Source: JAADHY01 sp964428935
GTDB lineage: Bacteria; Planctomycetota; Planctomycetia; Planctomycetales; Planctomycetaceae
Length of the DNA: 6,141 nucleotides
Direction of reading: 5' to 3'
Assembly (NCBI GenBank): GCA_964428935.1
Contig: CAYSAG010000309.1
Coordinates: forward strand, 1 to 6,141
A program made the position numbers and the translations under genes. Position 1 is the first letter of the stretch. The number at the start of each line of letters is the position of its first letter. Of this stretch, positions 1 through 5,811 are shown piece after piece. The notes below the pieces were generated by a model that saw only the letters and a program-made list of their open reading frames with translations, was not told where the DNA came from and did no database searches.

Positions 1-573
1 ATTTCCGGATTTTCCCGGCATGTCGGCGCCAGCCCGGCGCCACTTCGTCGCAGCCGTTACCTCCGGCCGCGCACACGCAGCGTCCGTTGACGCAACAACC
101 CGCTCCAACACGAGAACCGGACGGGACCCGCGCCAAGCCGACTGGCAGCACGGGCGTCTTCACGCTAAAAAGACAAGGGCAAGGTCGTTCGCGCAACCGA
201 ACGTCCGTGGGTCGCCAAGCTGTTGGAATTCGCTTCCCGAGAGCTCCGCTCAGGGGAACTGACTGTTTCGTGCGGCACGTTGACTGGGCGCGCGACGCCG
301 ACCACGCAGTCGCGTCGGGTCAGACTTTCGGTTGCGGGTCCCGTACCCGTTGCGTCAGGGCGGCGCCTTCCACGGCGTAGTCGCCCATCCTCGCCACTCA
401 GGCGGCGGCCACGACTTCCGTCAAGCCACTGCGTCGGCCAGAAGCCTCGGCGGTTGGGGGCGAAGAGCAGTTTTTTCTTCGGGCTTGTCCGGCCGTTCTC
501 TGGCCGTGGAGCGAGAAGGTCGTTTGAATGTGGAGTGGCCAGTCACGACGTGGACGGGGAGTGTCTGGGCATC
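1..573. other. Upstream spacer without a recognisable gene
   Basis: No reading frame here gives a protein-like sequence. The open frames are rich in Arg, Ser and Pro, as expected by chance in GC-rich DNA. The frame that runs into the HD gene stays open back to about 223, but that part has no domain-like pattern. A weak stem (461-466 pairing with 476-481, T-rich loop) is present; I would not call it a terminator. No promoter could be assigned with confidence. Confidence 0.55.
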
Positions 574-1263
574 ATGAACCGTTCGCTGCGAGATGCGATT
601 GCTCGGGAGGCGGCCAGGCTGGTTTTGCGGGGGACGGAGACCGGGTACTGCGCGGCCAAGCGGCGAGCGGCTCGGTGGCTCTGTCGCGGCAAGATCAACC
701 CTCGCGACCTGCCGTCAGACGAAGAGGTCGAGCGGTACGTCTACGCCTTGTCCCGCCTCCAGCCCGGCCGCTTGTCGAAGGAAGAATTCTGGCGGGGCGA
801 GTCGTACGACTCCGACACCCTGTCCGTCTTTCGCATGCTGCTGCAGCGGCTGCAACAGGTGCAGCAGGACCCTCGCTACCACCCGGAAGGCGACGCGCTC
901 TACCACAGCCTGCAGGTCTTTCAGCTCGGCCGCGACGCTCAACCCTACGACGAGGAATTTCTGCTCGCGTGTCTGTTGCACGACGTCGGTCTGGGCATTG
1001 ACCGCAAGAAACCGGTTGAGGCGGCCGTCCGGACCCTGCGCGGCCTGGTCAGCGAGCGAACGCTGTTTTTGATCGAACACCGTCACCCGGCGACCGAGTA
1101 CCTGCTGACCGGCCAGATTGCTCGGTCACTGCGGCGGTCCGAGCACTTCGAAGACCTGGTCTTGCTGGCTCAGTGCGACCTGGACGGCCGCGTGCCCGGA
1201 GCTAAAGTGCCGACGGTGGACGAAGCCTTGGACTACATTGCCGGCCTGGGGCAGCAGTGGTAG
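574..1263 (+). CDS. HD-domain protein (putative metal-dependent phosphohydrolase, CCA-enzyme-like HD module)
   Basis: This is a 229-residue, probably cytoplasmic protein. Residues 5-37 form an Ala/Arg-rich helical module (REAARLVLRG, then AAKRRAARWL) of the kind seen at the N-terminus of some nucleotidyltransferase-related proteins. Residues 101-205 look like an HD domain: RYHPEGDALYHSLQVF contains H103 and H111, LLHDVG contains the H136-D137 doublet, a His-rich stretch lies at 169-171, and D202/D204 precede GRVPGA. HPEGD...H...LLHD resembles the HD part of tRNA nucleotidyltransferases, where HD domains are metal-dependent phosphohydrolases, but no nucleotidyltransferase domain is present. 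The substrate cannot be told. The ATG at 574 is chosen because similarity to the family begins there; the upstream GGGGAG at 556-561 is rather far for a strong ribosome binding site, and a GTG at 535 is an alternative. The gene stands alone, facing mraZ convergently across about 700 bases. Confidence 0.85.
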   Translation: MNRSLRDAIAREAARLVLRGTETGYCAAKRRAARWLCRGKINPRDLPSDEEVERYVYALSRLQPGRLSKEEFWRGESYDSDTLSVFRMLLQRLQQVQQDPRYHPEGDALYHSLQVFQLGRDAQPYDEEFLLACLLHDVGLGIDRKKPVEAAVRTLRGLVSERTLFLIEHRHPATEYLLTGQIARSLRRSEHFEDLVLLAQCDLDGRVPGAKVPTVDEALDYIAGLGQQW

Positions 1264-1569
1264 CGTGTTGGGCTCCGGGGGACTCGGAACGGTGCGGCCG
1301 GTGGGCCGGCCGTTGCGCGTGCGTCGTGGCGCTGACTGGCGAACTGGGACACCGCGAGAACGGCGAGCGACAGCGTGAGTCGGTCCGACCAGCCGCCTCG
1401 GTGCGGACAAATGCAACGAGGAAGCGGGCTGTCGCGCCGCGAGCTGAGCGGAACGACGCCTCCCCGCTCGTGGAACCCGACACCAGGAAACCCGCTGCGG
1501 AGCGAGTCTGGTACCTCGTGGCGGACGTGAGCGTGCGGAAGACAGGCATGAGAGAGCCAGGAACAAGTT
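1264..1569. other. Spacer after the HD gene, no gene seen
   Basis: Open frames on both strands give Arg/Pro/Ser-rich sequence without family resemblance. Apart from the GC hairpin at 1295-1312 I see nothing assignable. Confidence 0.5.
1295..1312 (+). terminator. GC-rich hairpin downstream of the HD gene (possible terminator)
   Basis: CGGCCGG (1295-1301) pairs perfectly with CCGGCCG (1306-1312) around a TGGG loop, starting 32 bases after the HD stop codon. Position and stability suit transcription termination, but no T-run follows, so it is not a classic intrinsic terminator. It could be only an RNA 3'-end stabiliser or a chance palindrome. Confidence 0.3.
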
Positions 1570-1672
1570 CCTTCTCCCCCGCGGGGGAAAAGGTGGCCCG
1601 AAGGGCCCGATGAGGGGGCCTTCACACGGCTCGGCTGCCGGCGAGCCACCCTCTCCCGCAAGCGGGAGAGGG
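1570..1672. repeat. Composite palindromic repeat, copy A (REP/BIME-like)
   Basis: The element has two palindromic modules. The left one (1570-1593) has 11-base arms with one mismatch around a GC centre, and is followed by GGCCC-GAA-GGGCC (1595-1607). The right one (1649-1672) is a perfect 11-bp inverted repeat around AA with core CTCTCCCGCAAGCGGGAGAG. Both modules recur in the same order at 2969-3105, so this is a dispersed repeat rather than a single terminator. It lies in the non-coding gap between the convergent HD gene and mraZ, the usual setting for REP-like elements. Confidence 0.75.
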
Positions 1673-1980
1673 GAGTTGTCTCATCTCCACCGCGCGTGAC
1701 GGACCCTTCGATCCAACAAGGCACGTTCTCACAGCGATCCGTCTCGGGCGGCCTCCATGCCGCCCGTTTGTGCGTGAGACGGTCGCTCGCACGTCAGAGC
1801 CAAGTGTACGACGTGCACCGGACGTCCTCCCGAGTCCGGTTTGCAAAACCGCAAAGCCCGGTAAGCCAGCGGTCGATGTGTTTCCGTTGTCGTTGGTCTT
1901 GGTTCGTGTCGGGTGCCGCCTTTGGACGAGCCGTCGCCGTCGCGGCTGGCCGGGCTCTTGGCCGACGTCCCGCTCCGCGC
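1673..1980. other. Spacer downstream of mraZ, no rsmH/mraW
   Basis: On the minus strand, where rsmH (mraW) would follow mraZ in a division/cell-wall cluster, I see no rsmH-like start and no glycine-rich SAM-binding motif. All three frames give Arg/Gly/Pro-rich sequence. The only structure noticed is the inverted repeat at 1739-1782. Confidence 0.55.
1739..1782. repeat. Bulged two-step inverted repeat
   Basis: CCGTCTC (1739-1745) pairs with GAGACGG (1776-1782), and the inner GGGCGGC (1746-1752) pairs with GCCGCCC (1759-1765) around a 6-base loop. The right side carries a 10-base bulge (1766-1775). In total 14 base pairs stack in two perfect blocks. It lies about 200 bases past the mraZ stop. 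It has no T-run on either side, so a simple terminator is unlikely. The function is unknown. Confidence 0.4.
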
Positions 1981-2418
1981 TCAGCCCAACACCTCGTCGG
2001 CCAAGCTGTCGAACTGGGCGCTGTGCTGGTCCAGGAACTGCTGCCAGCGGCGAGCGTCCCAAAGCTCGACGTGGTCGTGGACGCCGATTAGAACGACCTC
2101 ACGGCCCAGACCGGCCAGCTCCGCCAGCCGTTCCGGGATTCGAATCCGCCCCTGGGCGTCCACGTCGACCTTCTGGGCCCGAGCGTAGAACAGCCGGAGG
2201 TAGTTCCGGACGTTGGCTCGTCCCCCGGACCGCGCGGCCAGTCGCTGAGCCAGGGCTTCGAAAGCGGAAGGTGTGTACAAGGCCAAGGAGCCGTCGGTGC
2301 CGGGGGCGACGTAAAGGGTCTTCAGGGATGGCTCACCAAAGTCTTCGCGCAGGGGCTTGGGGATGGCAACGCGGTTCTTTTCGTCCAGTGTGCGGGTGTA
2401 GGTGCCGGTGAGCGGCAT
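1981..2418 (-). CDS. mraZ: MraZ, transcriptional regulator of the division/cell-wall cluster
   Basis: The gene encodes 145 residues, the usual MraZ length. MraZ proteins form rings of AbrB-like subunits and bind short direct repeats in front of their own operon. Two SpoVT/AbrB-type half-domains are visible. The first opens with GTYTRTLDEKNRVAIPKPLR and carries D12-x3-R16. The second, VDVDAQGRIRIPERL, carries D87-x3-R91. The C-terminal part ends in a typical VVLIGVHDHVELWD stretch. The usual Lys-Gly-Arg of the first motif is Lys-Asn-Arg here. The start at 2418 is supported by an AAAGGTGG ribosome binding site at 2424-2431, five bases upstream, and by the family's Met-x-x-x-Gly opening; an upstream in-frame extension is rejected because it would run through the promoter. 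The gene is normally followed by rsmH, ftsL and ftsI; none follows here, so its remaining clear target is its own promoter. Confidence 0.96.
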   Translation of the reverse strand: MPLTGTYTRTLDEKNRVAIPKPLREDFGEPSLKTLYVAPGTDGSLALYTPSAFEALAQRLAARSGGRANVRNYLRLFYARAQKVDVDAQGRIRIPERLAELAGLGREVVLIGVHDHVELWDARRWQQFLDQHSAQFDSLADEVLG

Positions 2419-2421
2419 GAT

Positions 2422-2456
2422 TACCACCTTTCCCCAAATCTCCCCACGGAGCCCCA
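2422..2456 (-). promoter_or_regulatory. MraZ operator: direct TGGGG repeats at 10-bp period
   Basis: On the minus strand, TGGGG occurs at 2452-2456, 2442-2446 and 2432-2436, separated by exactly five bases each time. A degenerate fourth unit, TGGTA, lies at 2422-2426 in the same phase and overlaps the ribosome binding site. This is the architecture known for E. coli MraZ (TGGGN repeats with 5-bp spacers before mraZ). The boxes run from just after the -10 element through the likely start of transcription, so binding should block initiation, giving negative autoregulation. Confidence 0.85.
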
Positions 2457-2484
2457 AATGTACCAAGCGCCGCGCAGCGGTCAA
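2457..2484 (-). promoter_or_regulatory. Sigma70-like promoter of mraZ
   Basis: A TTGACC -35 (2479-2484; five of six consensus bases) is separated by 16 bases from a TACATT -10 (2457-2462; four of six). Transcription would start near 2450, about 32 bases before the ATG. Just upstream of the -35, an A/T-rich GGAAAATTTCC stretch (2485-2495) could act as an UP-like element. The exact placement against the MraZ boxes supports the call. Confidence 0.7.
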
Positions 2485-2968
2485 GGAAATTTTCCGCCGG
2501 ACGTCCACCTGCAGCACGGCCGATTGCCGCAGGTTGTTGGCGGGCACAAGATTGGGATTTTCGGATTTTTCGTAAGGTCGGCCGGCAGGGGGGTGGAGCG
2601 GGCGAGCCGCGCGACCTCGGGTGCTCCGCGCACCGGTTCGCCGTCGCGCGGGACGTTGCGGCGAGCGGCTGAGCGGCGACGCAGGGTGCAGTCGGGTGTG
2701 GACGGGCCGGACCGGCGGGGAAAGCGGGAGCGGCTGGGGACGCGAGACCGGCTGGTGGACGCAACCTCTGAGTTTTCAGCAACTTACGGCGCCCAGGGCT
2801 CAGAGTGTCGGAGCTGGAGTGCGGGAGATGCCACGGCGAGTCGAGACGGGACCGGCGACCTTCGCCCGGTTGGGGCCGTCCGGGCGGGCGCACGACGCGC
2901 TTTGCGAAGCCGTCCACGACGGCAGAAACAAGCCCCGGAGAACGAGACGTCGACACCGTCCCCGTCTC
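2485..2968. other. Spacer between the mraZ promoter and repeat copy B
   Basis: No gene is supportable: frames on both strands give low-complexity Arg/Gly/Pro sequence. There is an A/T-rich patch near 2550-2575. A 7-bp inverted repeat, CTCTGAG (2766-2772) with CTCAGAG (2799-2805), encloses 26 bases of less GC-rich DNA. The part nearest 2968 could be decayed IS110 sequence, because it lies just beyond the repeat that breaks the transposase, but I cannot align it convincingly. Confidence 0.45.
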
Positions 2969-3105
2969 CCTTCTGCCCCGCCGGGGAGGAGGAGGTGCCC
3001 GGAGGGCGGACGAGGCGGCCCTCCGGCCTCGGTCGTCGCCGAACCCAGAAAAGTCTGTCGAGGAAAACCAGACGCCCCCTCACGCCTCTCCCGCAAGCGG
3101 GAGAG
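2969..3105. repeat. Composite palindromic repeat, copy B, abutting the IS110 remnant
   Basis: The modules and order match copy A at 1570-1672. The left module begins CCTTCTGCCCCGCCGGGG (A: CCTTCTCCCCCGCGGGGG) and continues through a matching GGTGCCC / GGAGGGC / GACGAGG stretch (A: GGTGGCCC / GAAGGGCC / GATGAGG). The right module at 3086-3105 is CTCTCCCGCAAGCGGGAGAG, identical in all 20 bases to the core of A. The middle is about 35 bases longer than in A. The right palindrome ends three bases from the last recognisable transposase codon. Confidence 0.75.
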
Positions 3106-3108
3106 CGG

Positions 3109-3399
3109 CAAACCCGCATTCGACAACGCCTGACGCAACGCCTCGCCATAAGTCCTCGTCGGCTCCATCGCCAACCGCAACCCTCGCCCCGCACTCTGAT
3201 GCTTCAGCAGACCCACCAACACCGGCACCTCCCCGGGATTCTCCACCAACCGCGGACGCTCAAACCGTCCGTCCTCCCACCGCACCACCGCCAGCAACCG
3301 CCGTTTCCCCACATCAAAACCCACCACCGCCCCTTGGCCTTCTCGACCACCCATCCCACGGCCCAAGTCCACATCCTTGACAGCCGTCGCTCGATACAT
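3109..3399 (-). pseudogene. IS110-family transposase, 5' fragment (truncated)
   Basis: About 97 codons of an IS110-type DEDD recombinase remain; family members are usually several hundred residues. The intact start reads MYRATAVKDVDLG and is preceded by AGGAGA (3406-3411) six bases upstream. GAVVGFDVGKRRLLAVVRW has the RNase H-like first strand with the first acidic residue (D29). LRLAMEPTRTYGEALRQAL has the conserved acidic residue after the second core strand (E79) and the usual Thr-Tyr-Gly. After SNAGL similarity stops abruptly, and the frame continues as PLSRLRER, which is translated palindromic repeat. The remaining two catalytic acids and the whole serine-containing C-terminal Tnp_20 domain are missing, and no other part of the element is seen in the window. 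The fragment cannot catalyse transposition. The longer open frame covering 2800-3936 is not a gene. Confidence 0.85.
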
Positions 3400-3428
3400 T
3401 CTCTTTCTCCTCATGGGGATGACCTCCG

Positions 3429-3462
3429 GCATGTGCGGTCGATACCGTTTTACCCCACATGC
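3429..3462 (-). ncRNA. Asymmetric hairpin upstream of the IS110 transposase start (possible bridge-RNA relic)
   Basis: GCATGTG and CACATGC (outer 7 bp) enclose an inner CGGT/ACCG stem with a 4-base loop; an 8-base single-stranded bulge (minus-strand GGGTAAAA) sits on one side only. It ends about 30 bases before the transposase ATG. IS110-group elements are known to encode a structured bridge RNA in the non-coding end upstream of the transposase, with guide sequences in internal loops. The location and asymmetric loop fit, but one hairpin is thin evidence, and it may instead be a translational control element or chance. Confidence 0.3.
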
Positions 3463-3501
3463 TACTTTCGAGGCATCCCCTTTCCCAATGTCTGTAGCCA
3501 A

Positions 3502-3521
3502 CTCTCCCGCATGCGCGAGAG
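3502..3521. repeat. Solitary, degenerate copy of the right palindrome (copy C)
   Basis: CTCTCCCGC-AT-GCGCGAGAG matches the 20-base core of copies A and B except for the centre and one arm base, which breaks one pair. The flank GAGAGGGGACTT resembles copy A's GAGAGGGGAGTT, so C lies in the same orientation as A. No left module precedes it. It lies about 100 bases upstream of the transposase start. Confidence 0.6.
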
Positions 3522-3717
3522 GGGACTTAAACTGCTGACCCGCTGTGGCACGCACGTCGTACCCCTCTGCCAAGGAGTCGCGCAGTGAGCCGGTTCCCTG
3601 TTCCACTGGTCCCAAGGTGAGCTTGCAGGGATTTGCCGCTCGAGCAAGTGAGTGAGCGCCGAGCGGCAGAAGGCGAGGGTTCGTCACCGGCAAAAAACCG
3701 ACCCTCAAGGGCAGGAA

Positions 3718-5811
3718 ATGAGCACGTCGAAACTGGCAGCACAGGTGAAACGAACCAAGCTCTGGGCGGCGACAGACGGCGCCGTCTTGCCGGCTGCAGC
3801 CGCAACGCGTCCGCCCGAACGCACCACCTTCCGAGGCGGCTGGCTTTGGCTGGCCGGTTTGCTGCTGGTCGGCGGAGCCGCCGCGTCCGTTGCCGGCCCG
3901 CCGTACGAAGACGACACGCTGTGGCAGTTGGAACAACAGGCCTTTCGCCAGGCTGTGGCGCTGGTCAGTCCGTCGGTCGTCCGAATTGAAACCGTTGGCG
4001 GCCTGGACCGACTCGGCCGGTTCCTCACCACGTCCGGCCCGACCACCGGCTTGGTGGTTTCCGAGGACGGGTACATTGTCACGAGCAGCTTTAATTTGGT
4101 GTCGAAGCCCAGTTCGATTTTGGTCGAGCTGGCCGACGGACGGCGTTTACCGGCGCACGTGGTTGCGGCCGACCACAGCCGCATGCTGACGCTGCTGAAG
4201 GTGGAGGCGAGCGACCTCCGACCGGCTCAACCGGCGCCGAAGTCCGAAGTCCGCGTGGGCCAGTGGGCCATTGCCGTCGGACGAACCTACGACAGTTCCC
4301 TTCCCAACCTTTCCGTGGGAATCGTCAGCGCCGTCAACCGCATTTGGGGCAAAGCCATTCAGACCGACGCGAAGGTCTCGCCGGCCAACTACGGCGGTCC
4401 GTTGGTCGACGTGCAGGGCCGCGTGTTGGGTGTACTGGTCCCGCTGTCGCCTCAAGGCGACTCGGAAATGGCCGGTGTCGAGTGGTACGACTCGGGCATT
4501 GGCTTCGCCGTTCCGCTGGAGGACGTGTACGCCGTCCTGCCCCGGCTGAAGCGAGGCGAAGACCTCTTCCCGGGACTGCTCGGGGTGACGCTGAAAACCG
4601 AAGACCAACTGACGGGCCAGCCGGTCGTTGACCGCGTCCGCTACAACTCGCCAGCCGAGAAGGCCGGGCTGAAACCGGGCGACCGCATTGTGGAAATCGA
4701 CGGCCAACCGGTCGAGCGGGTGGCTCACGTGCGACAGGCCCTCGGCACACGCTTGGCCGGAGACCGAGTCACGCTGAAAGTCCGGCGCGGCGAGCAAACG
4801 CTGGAACTGACGGCGACGCTGGTCAAGCAGTTGGAACCGTACGAGGCGCCGTACCTGGGTGTGCTGCCGGCGAAACTGGCGTCCGCCGTGCCCGGCGTTC
4901 GAATTCGTCTGGTTCTGCCGGACAGTCCGGCGCAAGAAGCGGGCCTGCAAGCCGGCGACGTCATTACGCAGGTCGACCAGGTTCCGGTTCGCAACGCCGC
5001 CGAGCTGTGGGACGTCGTCAGTCGGCGTCGTCCCGGTCAGTCGGTCCGACTGCAAGTCGTCCGCTCCGCGCACGGCAAACCGAAGCAGTCGCTGCGTGTG
5101 GAGGTCGAACTGCAAACGGTGCCGAACGACATTCCCGCTCGCGTTCCCGCCGAGGCCGTCCCGCCGCCGAAACGGCGACCCGAAAAAGTGAAAACCGGCG
5201 AGCTGCTGGCAACGGAACCGTCGACCCAGCGCGAGTACTGGGCCTACGTGCCCGACGACTACAACCCCGACTACGCGTACGGGTTGTTGGTGTGGATTCA
5301 GCCCAACGCCGGCGACATGCAGAAAGAAGTCATGCGGTTGTGGAAGCCGGTTTGTCAGGCTCGCGGCTGGCTGCTGTTGGCCCCCCGACCGGCTCGGGGG
5401 CAACGCTGGACGCCCAACGACGTGCAAGTGGTCCGGACGGTCGTCGACCACTTTCTGCAGCGGTACTCGGTCGACCGCAGCCGCGTGGTGGTGCACGGCT
5501 ACGACGACGGCGGGCCGCTGGCCTGCGAGCTGGCGTTCCGGCACCGCGACCTGGTCCGAGGCCTCTTGCTGGCCGGGTCGCCGGTCACCGGTTCGGTGCC
5601 CGAGAACCGTCCGGACCTCCGACTGCAGTTCCTGTTGGTCTGCGGCGACAAGGACGAAGCGGCCGTGTTTGTGCAAGAGGGAGCCAAAGTCCTGCGGCGA
5701 ATGAAGTACCGCTGCTCGCTGATTGAAATGAAGAGCACCGGCCGCCGCTACCCACCGAGCGAGGTCGTGGACCAAATGGCCCGCTGGCTCGACACCGTCG
5801 ACGCCATTTAG
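3718..5811 (+). CDS. HtrA-like pseudoprotease with two PDZ domains fused to an alpha/beta-hydrolase-like domain
   Basis: The 697-residue product is probably exported or membrane-anchored: a hydrophobic stretch at about 41-60 follows a basic N-terminus. Residues 70-280 follow the HtrA/DegP trypsin-like fold, but GYIVTSSFNLV replaces the usual TNNHVV (His to F125), the Asp of the DLALLKV motif is M156, and TDAKVSPANYGGPLV has Y225 in place of the catalytic Ser. PDZ1 spans about 286-370 (SPAEKAGLKPGDRIVEIDG) and PDZ2 about 377-467 (SPAQEAGLQAGDVITQVD). After a Pro/Lys linker (471-492), residues 494-697 resemble an esterase or dienelactone-hydrolase-like domain. There the nucleophile elbow is GYDDGG (D596 for Ser), CGDKD (D646) fits the acid, and GRRYPP has Arg where His is expected. 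Proteolysis is therefore unlikely; a periplasmic binding or scaffold role is my inference. The ATG at 3718 is chosen for AAGGG at 3707-3711; a GTG at 3652 would add 22 residues. Confidence 0.88.
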   Translation: MSTSKLAAQVKRTKLWAATDGAVLPAAAATRPPERTTFRGGWLWLAGLLLVGGAAASVAGPPYEDDTLWQLEQQAFRQAVALVSPSVVRIETVGGLDRLGRFLTTSGPTTGLVVSEDGYIVTSSFNLVSKPSSILVELADGRRLPAHVVAADHSRMLTLLKVEASDLRPAQPAPKSEVRVGQWAIAVGRTYDSSLPNLSVGIVSAVNRIWGKAIQTDAKVSPANYGGPLVDVQGRVLGVLVPLSPQGDSEMAGVEWYDSGIGFAVPLEDVYAVLPRLKRGEDLFPGLLGVTLKTEDQLTGQPVVDRVRYNSPAEKAGLKPGDRIVEIDGQPVERVAHVRQALGTRLAGDRVTLKVRRGEQTLELTATLVKQLEPYEAPYLGVLPAKLASAVPGVRIRLVLPDSPAQEAGLQAGDVITQVDQVPVRNAAELWDVVSRRRPGQSVRLQVVRSAHGKPKQSLRVEVELQTVPNDIPARVPAEAVPPPKRRPEKVKTGELLATEPSTQREYWAYVPDDYNPDYAYGLLVWIQPNAGDMQKEVMRLWKPVCQARGWLLLAPRPARGQRWTPNDVQVVRTVVDHFLQRYSVDRSRVVVHGYDDGGPLACELAFRHRDLVRGLLLAGSPVTGSVPENRPDLRLQFLLVCGDKDEAAVFVQEGAKVLRRMKYRCSLIEMKSTGRRYPPSEVVDQMARWLDTVDAI

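Larger units (their letters stand above)
3400..3717. other. Spacer between IS110 remnant and the large fusion gene
   Basis: This divergent gap holds the transposase ribosome binding site (3406-3411), the hairpin at 3429-3462, a degenerate palindrome at 3502-3521, and a 7-bp inverted repeat GCCGCTC (3635-3641) / GAGCGGC (3661-3667) before the fusion gene. Part of it is probably the non-coding left end of the IS110 element. I could not place the element boundary or a clear promoter for the gene at 3718. Confidence 0.5.

Noticed and set aside
461..481. Stem CGAAGA/TCTTCG with a T-rich loop as a terminator
   Set aside because: The T-run lies in the loop rather than after the stem, the stem has only 6 bp, and no upstream gene is visible to terminate.
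223..573. N-terminal extension of the HD protein (start at a TTG near 223)
   Set aside because: The extra 117 residues are low-complexity Arg/Ser/Pro sequence, and family-like sequence starts only at the ATG at 574.
2128..2150. tRNA T-arm-like GGGATTCGAATCCG
   Set aside because: It lies inside mraZ, encoding the conserved GRIRIPER stretch. No acceptor, D or anticodon arm surrounds it.
1570..3521. CRISPR array from the three similar palindromes
   Set aside because: Spacing is irregular (more than a kilobase between A and B), there are only three units, and copies differ in length. This fits dispersed REP-like repeats, and no cas gene is present.
2800..3936. 378-codon minus-strand frame as a complete gene
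   Set aside because: Only its middle (3109-3399) is transposase-like. The upstream part overlaps the start of the fusion gene and the spacer, and the downstream part is translated palindromic repeat.
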